Shown here piece by piece: positions 1 to 8,480 of a stretch of 32,040 nt of DNA. The stretch comes from Myxococcales bacterium (GTDB lineage: Bacteria > Myxococcota_A > UBA9160 > UBA4427). Position numbers and translations under genes: made by a program. Position 1 is the first letter of the stretch; each line of letters begins with the position of its first letter. The notes under the pieces were generated by a model that searched no databases, was not told the DNA's origin, and saw nothing but the letters and a program-made list of their open reading frames with translations. The stretch lies in the NCBI GenBank assembly GCA_014240165.1, contig JAAZXM010000049.1, positions 1 through 32,040 on the forward strand, written 5' to 3'.

Positions 1-613
1 GCTCGGGCATGGTCACCGCCTTGAAACCCCGCTCGGCGTTGCGCCGGATCTCCTGGGCGCCGATTTCGGGGTCCGTCACATAGGTGATGCCCAGGGGCAC
101 GATCCGGTCCGGATAGGGGGAGTACCAATCCTCGAAGAGCCAATCGTTCCACGCCCGGGTGCAGGCGACGCCGAGTTCGCGATCGTCGATCAGGCTGAAG
201 AGCGTGCCGCCAAAACCCGTGACCCCCGACGGAAAATTCACCGACGCCTGGATGCCCCCGATATCCATGTCCTTGATGCGATCATCGATCCGGTAACAGC
301 CGGGCCGCACTTCGTCGAAGCGCGCGGGTTCCACCCGATGATCCTCCTTGGGGCGGCCCGCCACGCACATGAAGCCCACCTGGAAATAGGGCTGGCCGTC
401 CATCACCCAGACCTCGTGCCCCTCCTCGGTCTCCACCACCTTGGGCCCGCGATCCTGGAGCTTCGCGGGCAGCCGTCCCTCGAAGGTTTCCGGGGGCTCC
501 ATCAGGTGATCGTCCACCGAGATCAGCGTGTACTTGGTCTTCCTGGGCTCGGGGTCGGGTAGGAGCGACCCCGTCGCGGGGCGCTTGATCCCGAGTTTGA
601 TGACATCGACCAT
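1..613 (-). CDS. Amidohydrolase family protein (metal-dependent TIM-barrel hydrolase), 3' end cut off
   Basis: Reading the minus strand from ATG at 613 gives 204 residues, open to the window edge, so only the N-terminal half is present. A good Shine-Dalgarno (AAGGAG) lies about 8 nt before the ATG. After a basic leader of about 30 residues the protein runs into ISVDDHLMEPPETF, the usual opening of the amidohydrolase-2 (ACMSD-like) group, where D/H residues at the end of strand 1 help bind the metal. It continues with GGIQASVNFPS and a conserved W-N-D-W stretch typical of this group. Members hydrolyse or decarboxylate ring-cleavage products and other carboxylic substrates; the substrate here cannot be read. 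It follows the dehydratase gene by 70 nt on the same strand, so co-transcription is possible. The remaining metal ligands lie outside the window. Confidence 0.85.
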   Translation of the reverse strand, partial: MVDVIKLGIKRPATGSLLPDPEPRKTKYTLISVDDHLMEPPETFEGRLPAKLQDRGPKVVETEEGHEVWVMDGQPYFQVGFMCVAGRPKEDHRVEPARFDEVRPGCYRIDDRIKDMDIGGIQASVNFPSGVTGFGGTLFSLIDDRELGVACTRAWNDWLFEDWYSPYPDRIVPLGITYVTDPEIGAQEIRRNAERGFKAVTMPE

Positions 614-683
614 GGCTGGAACTCCTTCGAAATTCTGAGAGGTTCCACGCTAGCCCAGCCTCGGGGCCCCGAAGAAAATTTTT

Positions 684-1634
684 CTATCCGAGCAGCGCGG
701 CCCGGGCCGCGACGTCCTGGAGCAGCGCCGGATCCACATTGCCCCCGGAGAGGATGACCCCGCAACGCCCGCGGCCCTCCCGCAGGGCCAGGGCCAATGC
801 CGCCGCGCCCGAGGGCTCGATGACCAGCCGCAGGGTCTTCAGAGCCCAGGCCATGGCATCGAGCATCTCCTCGTCGGAGACGAGTTCGATGCGGTCCACG
901 TTCTTCTTCAATACGGGAAAAGTCAGCTCGCCAGGGCGCCTGACCCGCAGCCCATCCGCCAGAGTCCGGGGCGGCGGAATCGCGCAGCGCTTGCCCGCCT
1001 CGAGGGAGAGCCGGGTGTCGCCGGCGTCCTCGGGTTCGCAGCCAATGATTTCCGCAGCCGGGCACAGCGCCTTCATGACCACCGCGCACCCCGCCATCAG
1101 GCCCCCGCCTCCGACAGGCGCGTAGAAGCGGTCGAGGGAATCGGCATCCTCCAAGATTTCGAGGGCGCAGGTCCCCTGCCCCGCCGCGACTTCCAGATCG
1201 TCGTAGGGCTCCACCGGGGTCCAGCCCCGCTCCCCGGCCAATTGCCTTGCCCGGTCGGCGCGCTCGTCACTATCGGGCCCCACAACAACCACCTCGGCTC
1301 CCGCGGCCTCGGTAGGCCCGCGCTTGGTCGCCGGGGCATCGTTGGGCATCACGATCACCGCCGGCAAGCCGAAAAGCCGGGCGGCCTGCGCCACCGCCTG
1401 GGCGTGATTTCCCGAAGAGTGCGCCACCACGCCCGGGCAGTCCCCGGGCAGGGTCGAGAGCTTATTCACCGCGCCGCGGAGTTTGAACGCCCCGGTCGGT
1501 TGCAGTGACTCGGGCTTGAGAAGCAACTCGCAATCCGCATTGGGACGAGCGGTCAAGAGCGGAGTCCTCACCACGTGGGGCTCGATTCGCTCCGCGGCCG
1601 AGCGCACCCGTTCAAGATCCAGGTCGGCTAACAC
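684..1634 (-). CDS. Threonine/serine dehydratase-like PLP enzyme (fold type II, no ACT domain)
   Basis: This is a PLP-dependent beta-eliminating enzyme, probably catabolic threonine or serine deaminase (to 2-oxobutyrate or pyruvate plus ammonia); a serine-racemase-like role is the alternative. The reading frame is open far upstream, but I place the start at GTG 1634 because GGAGG lies 8 nt before it and because longer versions run into the upstream methyltransferase gene. This gives 316 residues, the normal size for the short form without a C-terminal regulatory ACT domain. Visible motifs are GAFKLRGA with the PLP lysine at about residue 51, SSGNHAQ (73-79) for substrate carboxylate binding, the glycine-rich phosphate loop GGGGL (175-179), and LSGGN near the C-terminus. 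Lack of an ACT domain suggests no isoleucine feedback control. Confidence 0.85.
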   Translation of the reverse strand: MLADLDLERVRSAAERIEPHVVRTPLLTARPNADCELLLKPESLQPTGAFKLRGAVNKLSTLPGDCPGVVAHSSGNHAQAVAQAARLFGLPAVIVMPNDAPATKRGPTEAAGAEVVVVGPDSDERADRARQLAGERGWTPVEPYDDLEVAAGQGTCALEILEDADSLDRFYAPVGGGGLMAGCAVVMKALCPAAEIIGCEPEDAGDTRLSLEAGKRCAIPPPRTLADGLRVRRPGELTFPVLKKNVDRIELVSDEEMLDAMAWALKTLRLVIEPSGAAALALALREGRGRCGVILSGGNVDPALLQDVAARAALLG

Positions 1635-1707
1635 CGCCGCCCGCCTCCGGATGCCCAACGGGCACACGGCCGGAGCCGATCGGCCTGCCACGCGGAAGCG
1701 CGGCGAG

Positions 1708-2568
1708 TCAAAACGCGGAGAAAATCCAAGCCGCCGCGTCCATCTCCAACCCATTCGCACCCCGATAGGGTTCGATGGCCTCCGCGACCGACGCCCGCAA
1801 CTGGTCACGCAGGGCTTCGTCGGCCTCGCGCATCGCGGCGCCCGCCGGGCCCATCTGAAGCGAGAACTCCACCAATTGCTCGGGACTCATGCCCCGGCCA
1901 ATCATCAGGGTTTGCTCCACGGGCTCGCAAGCCACGTTCGAGAAACCGCCCGCTTGGAGCAGACCCGTGACCCGCTCGGCATCCGCGAAAGCAAAGGGCC
2001 CGGGCGCATGGGGAACAGAAGGCGCGGGCATCTCGACATGTTTCGCCGCAGCGGCGCCCGGCACCGCCATCCAGGGATTTTTCCCGATCTCCTGCCAGCA
2101 GACGAAAACCATCCGAGCCTTCGGCTTGAGCGCACGGCGCAGGTTCGCGAAAGCGGCCGTGGGATCGGCAAAGAACATCACGCCGAAACGCGAGAAGATC
2201 CGGTCGTAAACCGCCTCGCCCAGATCGTGGCTCTGGACGTCGGCCACCTCGAAGTGAAGATTGGCCGGCTCGCCGCTTCGCGTCCGGGCCTCGGCCAACA
2301 TCGGCGCCGACAGGTCGAGTCCGTCCACGTGCCCGGCCTCACCCACACGCCGGGCCAACTCAATGCTCGTATGCCCGCAGCCGCAGCCCACATCGAGCAC
2401 CCGCTGGCCGGGCTCGATGCCGGCGCGATCCATGGCCGCGCTGCCCAGGGGTTCGATCTGCCCGTGGATGGTGTCGGACAGGGCCACCCATTTGGGCCCC
2501 GCCACCTCGTTCCAGTACTGGGACTGCTGGGCGTTGGGCCCTTCGTGAAGCTCCGGATCCGGGGTCAT
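1708..2568 (-). CDS. Class I SAM-dependent methyltransferase (UbiE-like)
   Basis: A 286-residue soluble protein with the class I methyltransferase fold. Motif I (VLDVGCGCGHT) is at residues 57-67, an acidic residue ends strand 2 (DGLDLS), and the motif SRFGVMFFADP is typical of UbiE/Methyltransf_11-like enzymes that act on small molecules. No substrate can be inferred. The ATG at 2568 has a GGGAG ribosome-binding site shortly upstream. The dehydratase start follows about 70 nt downstream on the same strand, so the methyltransferase is probably the first gene of a three-gene minus-strand run ending in the amidohydrolase. It diverges from the zinc-ribbon gene at 2712, with a promoter region of about 140 nt between them. 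Confidence 0.85.
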   Translation of the reverse strand: MTPDPELHEGPNAQQSQYWNEVAGPKWVALSDTIHGQIEPLGSAAMDRAGIEPGQRVLDVGCGCGHTSIELARRVGEAGHVDGLDLSAPMLAEARTRSGEPANLHFEVADVQSHDLGEAVYDRIFSRFGVMFFADPTAAFANLRRALKPKARMVFVCWQEIGKNPWMAVPGAAAAKHVEMPAPSVPHAPGPFAFADAERVTGLLQAGGFSNVACEPVEQTLMIGRGMSPEQLVEFSLQMGPAGAAMREADEALRDQLRASVAEAIEPYRGANGLEMDAAAWIFSAF

Positions 2569-2711
2569 CGTTCGTCTCCCTCGATGGATTGCGAAGACCC
2601 AGCCTAGCCCGCCCGGCGCCCGGCTTGCACTCGGTCATCGAGACGCGCAGTATTCGGCCTGCCGCTTATCTCTCTGGCGCCTCCCCCCCCGGACCCACGA
2701 AAGCAGACACG

Positions 2712-3431
2712 ATGGCCCTGCTCGACCCCTTGCTCGAAGTGCAGGACCTCGACCTGCAGGCCGACCGCCTGTCCAAGGAGCGCGTGGAGTTGCCTGAACG
2801 CGCCGCTCTGCTGGCCTGCGAAGCGGAGTTGCGCGAAAACGAGCGCCTGGTCGTCGGGGTCCAGGCCCGGCTCGACGAGTTGGCCCGAGACGAGCGCGCG
2901 GTGGCGGGGGAGGTCTCGACCGTGGCGGCCGGGGCCAAGGACGTGGAGGAGCGCCTCTATTCCGGTTCGGTCACCGCCCCCAAGGAACTCGAATCCCTCC
3001 AGGACGAATTGAGACTCACTCGGGAAAAGCAAGCCGGGTTCGAGGAACGCGAACTCGAGATCATGGAGCAGATCGAGGGGCAGGAAGGCGAACTCGCTGG
3101 GCTCGCCGAGCGCTGCGGCGACGCCGAGGGCCGGGCCGGCGAACTTCAGCAAGCGATCTGTGATGCGGAAAAGCGCATCGACGGCGAGATCGAGGTTTTA
3201 ACTGAAAAGCGCGAAGCCCCCCTATCTACGCTCCCCGCCGCCTTCACCGAACGCTACGCCGCCCTGCGAGACAAACCACGACTGAACGGAAAGGCCGCGG
3301 TGGGCCTGGACGGCGGGCTTTGCCTGGGCTGCCGGGTGAGCCTGCCCCGCGTGGACCTGAGCCGCATTCTTGCCGAAGCCGAGGACGCCCTCGTCCCCTG
3401 CCCCCACTGCTCACGACTCCTGGTGCGTTAG
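2712..3431 (+). CDS. DUF164-type coiled-coil protein with C-terminal C4 zinc ribbon
   Basis: I take the ATG at 2712, giving 239 residues, the usual family size, rather than an earlier in-frame ATG at 2589 that would add a low-complexity leader over the promoter region. Residues about 10-170 are charged heptad-rich sequence expected to form an antiparallel coiled coil, and include the conserved stretch YSGSVTAPKELESLQDEL (83-100). The C-terminal domain has two CxxC knuckles, C204/C207 and C230/C233, forming a zinc ribbon. The family is widespread and proposed to bind nucleic acids or act in a nucleic-acid-related process; its function is not settled. The TAG stop overlaps the TAA stop of the convergent agmatinase gene. 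Confidence 0.88.
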   Translation: MALLDPLLEVQDLDLQADRLSKERVELPERAALLACEAELRENERLVVGVQARLDELARDERAVAGEVSTVAAGAKDVEERLYSGSVTAPKELESLQDELRLTREKQAGFEERELEIMEQIEGQEGELAGLAERCGDAEGRAGELQQAICDAEKRIDGEIEVLTEKREAPLSTLPAAFTERYAALRDKPRLNGKAAVGLDGGLCLGCRVSLPRVDLSRILAEAEDALVPCPHCSRLLVR

Positions 3432-4429
3432 TCCTTGCTGCCTGTCGCCACCGCCGGGCGATCGGCGGCCAGCAGGCAGAGATAATCCAGGGCCAGGGTC
3501 GCCGCTGCGAGAGAAGTGATCTCGGCGACATCGTAATCCGGTGCAACTTCCACGATGTCCATCCCGACGAAGTCCGTACCCGTGAGCCCGCGCAAGACCT
3601 GGCGGGCGAATTGGGTGGAGAGACCGCCCACCACTGGCGTACCCGTACCCGGTGCGAAGGCGGGGTCGAGACAATCGATGTCGAAGGTCAGGTAGGCCTT
3701 CCCCGTCCCCACGATCTCGCCAATACGCCGGCTCACCGCCTCCGCGCCCTGGGCCTGCACCCAATCCGCATCAAGAATCTGAAAACCGTGGGTCTCGTGG
3801 TTGTGCGTTCGGATCCCCACCTGCACCGAATGCTCGACGTCGATGAGCCCCTCGCCCAGAGCGTGGTGGAACATATTGCCGTGGCCGAGTTCGGGTTCGT
3901 CGTCCCAGGTATCCGTATGGGCATCGAAATGCACCAGCGCCAGAGGACCCTGGCGCGCCGCGTGGGCGCGCAGGAGAGGGAGCGAGACCAGGTGCTCGCC
4001 GCCAAGGGCCAGGATCGATGCGCCCGCGTCGAGAATACGGCCGGCCTCGGCCTCGGTGGCCTTCAGCATGGACTCAACGTAACCCGGCTCGAAATGCACG
4101 TCCCCGGCATCCACCACCGACAACCGATCGAAGGGATCAAAGCCCCAGGGCCAATGCTCGCCATAGGCCAGATGCGTAGACGCGGCGCGAATGCCGCGGG
4201 GGCCAAAACGCGCACCGGGCCGAGCCGTGGTCGTGATATCGCAGGGGATCCCGCAAACCACCACGTCGGCACCGGTGCAATCCCGGGAGTAGCGCCGCCG
4301 CATGAAACTCAGCGCCCCGGCATAGGGGTGCTCGATCACCCTGCCGTGAAGCCCGGGGGCGGTCAAGGCCCGATCACTCGCCGATGACGGACCTGACCCC
4401 TGCCCTTCACCCGAAGATCGATCGACCAT
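3428..4429 (-). CDS. Agmatinase/arginase family ureohydrolase
   Basis: A 333-residue manganese-dependent ureohydrolase. ATG 4429 is chosen because GGAGGAG lies 7 nt upstream; a longer frame would add 32 poorly conserved residues. The binuclear manganese site is complete: GGEH with H146, HFDAHTD giving D169, H171 and D173, and FDIDCLDP with D250 and D252, followed by the PGTGTP loop. The family cleaves agmatine, arginine or a related guanidino compound to urea plus an amine. Agmatinase (SpeB-like) is the likeliest assignment by motif style, but guanidinobutyrase and other activities are equally compatible. The first signature has GGEH instead of the more common GGDH. The N-terminal 25 residues are Gly/Ser-rich and probably disordered. 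No polyamine gene lies next to it. Confidence 0.87.
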   Translation of the reverse strand: MVDRSSGEGQGSGPSSASDRALTAPGLHGRVIEHPYAGALSFMRRRYSRDCTGADVVVCGIPCDITTTARPGARFGPRGIRAASTHLAYGEHWPWGFDPFDRLSVVDAGDVHFEPGYVESMLKATEAEAGRILDAGASILALGGEHLVSLPLLRAHAARQGPLALVHFDAHTDTWDDEPELGHGNMFHHALGEGLIDVEHSVQVGIRTHNHETHGFQILDADWVQAQGAEAVSRRIGEIVGTGKAYLTFDIDCLDPAFAPGTGTPVVGGLSTQFARQVLRGLTGTDFVGMDIVEVAPDYDVAEITSLAAATLALDYLCLLAADRPAVATGSKD

Positions 4430-4648
4430 GTCCGCTCCTCCAACTTCCTCGACGCCAGAGCCAGAACCGGCCAGGCGAGCCACGCGCTCTGCTAGTCTAG
4501 CTTCCAGCGGGCGGGGAGCAGCCAATGCCCTCGGCGCATCGGCCTCGGCCGGTGGATCACCGCATCACCGATTGCCCAGGCAGGGAGCGAGCCCCTGGAC
4601 CCGAATCCCAATGACAGCGCCGCTCCTCAAGAAGGCATCGGCGCCTTC

Positions 4649-5224
4649 TTGTTGGACCTGCCCAACGCGGTAACCCTCAGCGGTCTGGCCGCCGGACTCT
4701 GGGCGCTCGGCCTCGTGGTCCAGGCGCAATTCGGTGCCGCCCTCGCCCTGGCGCTCATCGCCATCGTGATCGATCAACTCGACGGATACCTTGCTGTCCG
4801 GCGGCCCCAGCGATCTCCGGCCATCCAGGCTTTCGGCGCACACCTGGATTGCTATGCGGATTTTGTCTCCAAGGGGATTTTCCCGGCACTCATGCTCCTT
4901 GGCCTCGGGAGTTTCGGTGCCCCCTTCTGGGCGGTCGCCCTGCTCCAGGTCGGGGCCATTGCCGTGCGTTACAGCTACGAATTCGTGCCCCACGCGCCCC
5001 GGCGCGGCCTGTCCCCCGATTTCAGTCTCGTGATCTTCGGACTCCTCTACCTCGGCGCGCCGCTCTGGGGAGACAGCTATCCCGCGATCCTGGCCGTGGC
5101 CATGGTCGTTCTGGCGGGGCTCAACCTGGCACCTTTCGAGGTTCCCAAGCTCAAAGGCCCGGGTCTGGCGGCCTTCATCCTGCTCGCCCTGGCGCTGATC
5201 GCCGCGCTCTTCTCGAGCGGCTGA
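4649..5224 (+). CDS. CDP-alcohol phosphatidyltransferase (PssA-like), atypical signature
   Basis: An integral membrane enzyme of about 191 residues with roughly six hydrophobic segments. Family members transfer a phosphatidyl group from CDP-diacylglycerol to an alcohol such as serine, glycerophosphate or inositol. The CDP-binding signature is present but unusual: D42-x2-D45-G46 and G63-x3-D67-x3-D71 are intact, while the Ala-Arg pair after DG is Ala-Val followed by Arg-Arg, and the stretch up to G63 is about four to five residues longer than usual. The DFVSKGIFPAL stretch resembles phosphatidylserine synthases. The start is uncertain. TTG 4649 or 4652 fits the domain, but the frame stays open upstream without an ATG, and a CTG at 4595 preceded by GGGAG would add about 18 residues. 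It lies divergent to the agmatinase gene. Confidence 0.8.
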   Translation: MLDLPNAVTLSGLAAGLWALGLVVQAQFGAALALALIAIVIDQLDGYLAVRRPQRSPAIQAFGAHLDCYADFVSKGIFPALMLLGLGSFGAPFWAVALLQVGAIAVRYSYEFVPHAPRRGLSPDFSLVIFGLLYLGAPLWGDSYPAILAVAMVVLAGLNLAPFEVPKLKGPGLAAFILLALALIAALFSSG

Positions 5225-5364
5225 GCCCGGCGCCCCCCGAGCACGTACCTTGAAACGCGCCCCGGAGTGGGGTCCACTGTCGGCGAACCGCGACCCCGCG
5301 ACGATGTCTATTCAATCCGTACTTCCCGGCACCGGACTGGGGAGAAGAGATTCTGGAGTTCTCC

Positions 5365-6753
5365 ATGTCGGACCAATTCAAAGATCAGGGAGGCGCAGCG
5401 GGGATGGACCCGTCGCCCCTGCGCCGCTGGCTGACCTCGAAGGTCATGCAGCGCGTGATCCGACCGTCCACCCGGGAAAAACGCCGGGTGCGCACAGAGC
5501 GAGCGCGCCGCCGAAGCGGCGCGCGGCATACGGTCGAATATTTCCACCAGGTCGAGGACGGCTACAGCCATCTGGCCGCCCAACTCTTGGCTCCCCTGGC
5601 GGAGCGCTACGACGTGGACGTGATTTGCCATCTGGTGAGCGTGCCCCGGGATCGCAATCTCCCGGAGCCCGAACTCCTGCTGCCCCTCTCCCGGGTGGAC
5701 TCCGCCCAGGTCGCCCCCCATTATGGTCTCCACTTTCCATCCCATCCCGCGCCCCCCGACCCGGCCGGGGTCGAACTCGGCGAGCGAATTCTGGCCGGGG
5801 TCGCCCCAACAGATTTTCCGGCGGTCGCGGTCGCAGTGGGGAATGCGCTTTGGAGCGATGATGCCCAGGCGCTCCGCACCCTGGCGGAGACCCACGGAAC
5901 AGCCGACGCCGAGAAAAGAGCAGAGGCGATCGCCACGGGGGTAAGTCGCCGCAAGGAACTCGGACACTACTCGGCGGCCATGTTCCACTACGGCAAGGAA
6001 TGGTATTGGGGCGCCGACCGCTTCGACCACCTCGAGCAGCGACTGCGCACGCTCGGGGCGGATCGACACGATTCCGAAAAGGGTCTCTGCCCCCGCCCCG
6101 CCATCGAGAGCGGACCGCTGAAAGACGACGGCTCCCTGACCCTCGAGATCTATCCCTCCCTGCGCAGCCCCTATACGTCTTTCATCTTTGATGTCGCGCT
6201 GAAACTCGTCGAGGACACCGGCGTGCGGGGCGTCGTCCGGCCCGTGCTCCCCATGGTGATGCGCGGCGTCCCCGCCACCCAGACCAAGGGCATGTACATC
6301 TTTACCGATGCCGCCCGAGAGGCGGCGGCCCTCGGGCTGGATTGGGGCCAGATGGTCGACCCCATCGGCCAGCCCGTGCGCAACTGTTATTCCCTTTACC
6401 CCTGGGCCTGCAGCCAGGGCCGAGGCGACGCGTTGCTCAGCGCGTTTCTCCGCGCCGCCTTCTTCGACGGCGTCAATACCAACACCCCCCGTGGCCTGCG
6501 CACGGTGGTGGAGAATGCGGGCCTGGACTGGGCCAAAGCCGAAACCCGGCTCGGCGACACCGAAGCCGACGCGCTGCTCGAAACCAACCGTCTGGCCATG
6601 TACGATTTCGGGTCCTGGGGGGTGCCGAGTTTCCGGCTCCTCGATGAACAGGGCGAGGCCGTGCTCGCACTCTGGGGCCAGGATCGCCTTTGGCTCTTCT
6701 CCCGGGAAATCCAGCGCCTGCTCGCCGAGCGCGCTTCGAAGGCCACCACCTAG
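5365..6753 (+). CDS. Tandem DsbA-family / 2-hydroxychromene-2-carboxylate isomerase-like protein
   Basis: A 462-residue protein that appears to hold two DsbA-like (kappa-GST type) thioredoxin domains in a row. The second, from about residue 256, is clear: LEIYPSLRSPYTSF matches the strand-1/active-site region of HCCA isomerases, with S268-P269-Y270 at the active site instead of a CxxC, and the cis-proline region is GSWGVPSF. The first (about 55-210) starts with HTVEYFHQVEDGYSHL, an equivalent but more diverged strand-helix unit. There is no signal peptide, so it is cytosolic. Known relatives are glutathione-dependent isomerases of aromatic breakdown; a redox role is unlikely without cysteines. 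ATG 5365 has GGAG just upstream. The acyl-CoA ligase gene follows 121 nt later on the same strand. Confidence 0.72.
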   Translation: MSDQFKDQGGAAGMDPSPLRRWLTSKVMQRVIRPSTREKRRVRTERARRRSGARHTVEYFHQVEDGYSHLAAQLLAPLAERYDVDVICHLVSVPRDRNLPEPELLLPLSRVDSAQVAPHYGLHFPSHPAPPDPAGVELGERILAGVAPTDFPAVAVAVGNALWSDDAQALRTLAETHGTADAEKRAEAIATGVSRRKELGHYSAAMFHYGKEWYWGADRFDHLEQRLRTLGADRHDSEKGLCPRPAIESGPLKDDGSLTLEIYPSLRSPYTSFIFDVALKLVEDTGVRGVVRPVLPMVMRGVPATQTKGMYIFTDAAREAAALGLDWGQMVDPIGQPVRNCYSLYPWACSQGRGDALLSAFLRAAFFDGVNTNTPRGLRTVVENAGLDWAKAETRLGDTEADALLETNRLAMYDFGSWGVPSFRLLDEQGEAVLALWGQDRLWLFSREIQRLLAERASKATT

Positions 6754-6874
6754 GGCGCCCCTCCCCCCCGGCCGAGCCCGGCAAAAAGACGCGCCGGCTC
6801 GCTATGGTTTGCCTTCGGCCGAGCGGCCCCCAACCCACGAAAGAATCGTCCCCACCCTGCCACGAGGTGATCCC

Positions 6875-8461
6875 ATGTCCGAGAGCGAAAGCTTCCGCGC
6901 CATCCCCGACATTCCCCGCGCCTTTGCGAAGAGTCAGGGCGACAAGCCGGCCCTGGTGGATGGTGAGCGCCGCATCAGTTACGCCGAACTCGACGCCACC
7001 ACCAACCGCATCGCCCAGGCCCTGCTGGCCGCGGGCGTGGAGCCCGGCGACCGGGTGGCCTTCCTGGACAAGAATGTGCCCGAATATTTCGAATTGCTCT
7101 TTGGCGCCGCCAAGGCGCGGGCCGTGACGGTGGCGGTGAACTGGCGCCTGGCCCCACCCGAGATGGCCTACATCCTCAATCATTCCCAGGTCAAGGTGCT
7201 GCTGGTGGGCCGGGAATTCCTCGGCCACGTCGACCAGATGGAACTCGAGAGCGGACCCGAGGTGCTGGTCATCGAGGGGAATGAAGGCGATCGCAAAGGC
7301 TTCGCGGATTGGTACGGCGCCCACGAGGCCACCGATCCCCTGCTGCCCTCGGAATGGGAGGATACCTGCTACCAGCTCTACACCTCCGGCACCACCGGGC
7401 TGCCCAAGGGCGTTGAACTCACCAATCGCAATTTCTTCAGCATGCTGGATGTGACCTCCAAGGCCTGGCATTTCGATACCGAGAGCATCAACCTGGTCGC
7501 CATGCCGCTCTTCCATATCGCGGGAAGCGGTTGGGGGTTTGTTGGGCTCTACAACGGGGGCACCAATGTGCTCATGCGCGAGGTCGACCCGGCAGGCATC
7601 CTGCGTCTGGTGGAGGAGCACCGCCTGACCAACGCGTTGCTGGTCCCCGCCGTGCTGCAATTTCTGCTCATAACCCCGGGCATCGACACCACCGATTTCT
7701 CGTCCCTGCGGAGCATCGTCTACGGCGCTTCGCCCATCACCGAGGACGTCCTCGTGGGCACCATGAAGGCCACGGGCGTGCCCCTGCTCCAGGTCTATGG
7801 CCTCACCGAGACCACCGGGGCCGTCACGCTGCTCGAAGCCTCGGATCACGATCCGGGCGGCCCCAAGGCCGACCTCCTGCGCTCGGCCGGGCGCCCGCTC
7901 CCCGGCGTGGAATTGCGCATCGTCGACCCCGGCAGCGGCAAAGATTGCCCCGACGGCGAAGTGGGCGAGGTCTGGACACGCAGCCAGCAAAACCTCAAGG
8001 CGTATTACGCCAACGCTGAGGCCACCGCCGAAGCCTATCCCGAGGGCCGAAACGAAGAGGGCGTCGGCTGGTTTCGCACCGGCGACGCGGGCTATCTCCG
8101 GGACGGCTATCTCTTCATCCACGACCGGGTGAAGGACATGATCCTGTCGGGCGGCGAGAACATCTATCCCGCCGAGATCGAGAACGCGTTGATGGATCAT
8201 CCCGCCGTCGCCGATGTCGCGGTGATCGGCGTGCCCCACGAAAAATGGGGCGAGACCGTCAAGGCCGTGCTGGTGCTCTCGGGCGACGACTCGCCGGATG
8301 ACGATGCCCTCAAGGCCTGGTGCCGGGAGCGATTGGCCGGCTTCAAATGCCCCACGAGTTACGACCGTGTCGAGGCCATCCCGCGCAATCCCAGCGGCAA
8401 GATCCTCAAAACCGAACTCCGGGCGCCCTATTGGGAGGGCCGGGAGCGTATGGTCAACTGA
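6875..8461 (+). CDS. AMP-forming acyl-CoA ligase (fatty-acid/aryl-CoA synthetase family)
   Basis: A 528-residue class I adenylate-forming enzyme that activates a carboxylic acid with ATP and loads it onto CoA. The frame is open upstream through the preceding gene, but ATG 6875 has GAGGTG 6 nt before it and begins right before the family N-terminus. Signature motifs are in order: P-loop YTSGTTGLPKGV (169-180), YGLTET, GWFRTGDAGYL, the hinge region VKDMILSGGENIYPAEIE, and the catalytic C-terminal lysine in PRNPSGKILK (about residue 509). The substrate cannot be fixed; the form resembles FadD3/FadK-like medium-chain or steroid-side-chain/aryl acid ligases. The downstream plsB gene is convergent, separated by only 19 nt. 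Confidence 0.9.
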   Translation: MSESESFRAIPDIPRAFAKSQGDKPALVDGERRISYAELDATTNRIAQALLAAGVEPGDRVAFLDKNVPEYFELLFGAAKARAVTVAVNWRLAPPEMAYILNHSQVKVLLVGREFLGHVDQMELESGPEVLVIEGNEGDRKGFADWYGAHEATDPLLPSEWEDTCYQLYTSGTTGLPKGVELTNRNFFSMLDVTSKAWHFDTESINLVAMPLFHIAGSGWGFVGLYNGGTNVLMREVDPAGILRLVEEHRLTNALLVPAVLQFLLITPGIDTTDFSSLRSIVYGASPITEDVLVGTMKATGVPLLQVYGLTETTGAVTLLEASDHDPGGPKADLLRSAGRPLPGVELRIVDPGSGKDCPDGEVGEVWTRSQQNLKAYYANAEATAEAYPEGRNEEGVGWFRTGDAGYLRDGYLFIHDRVKDMILSGGENIYPAEIENALMDHPAVADVAVIGVPHEKWGETVKAVLVLSGDDSPDDDALKAWCRERLAGFKCPTSYDRVEAIPRNPSGKILKTELRAPYWEGRERMVN

Positions 8462-8480
8462 GCCCGCCGCCCCGCGGTAT

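Noticed and set aside
659..683. Small hairpin CCTCGG/CCGAAG next to an AAAATTTTT tract
   Set aside because: The T-rich side fits plus-strand transcription, but no plus-strand gene ends there; the stem is short and GC-rich by composition.
4491..4501. Palindrome GCTAGTCTAGC in the divergent agmatinase/CDP-alcohol transferase spacer
   Set aside because: Only 5-bp arms and a single copy; could be an operator but not above chance.
6773..6801. Hairpin after the tandem DsbA gene (9 bp with one bulge) as a terminator
   Set aside because: No run of T follows it, so an intrinsic terminator is not supported.
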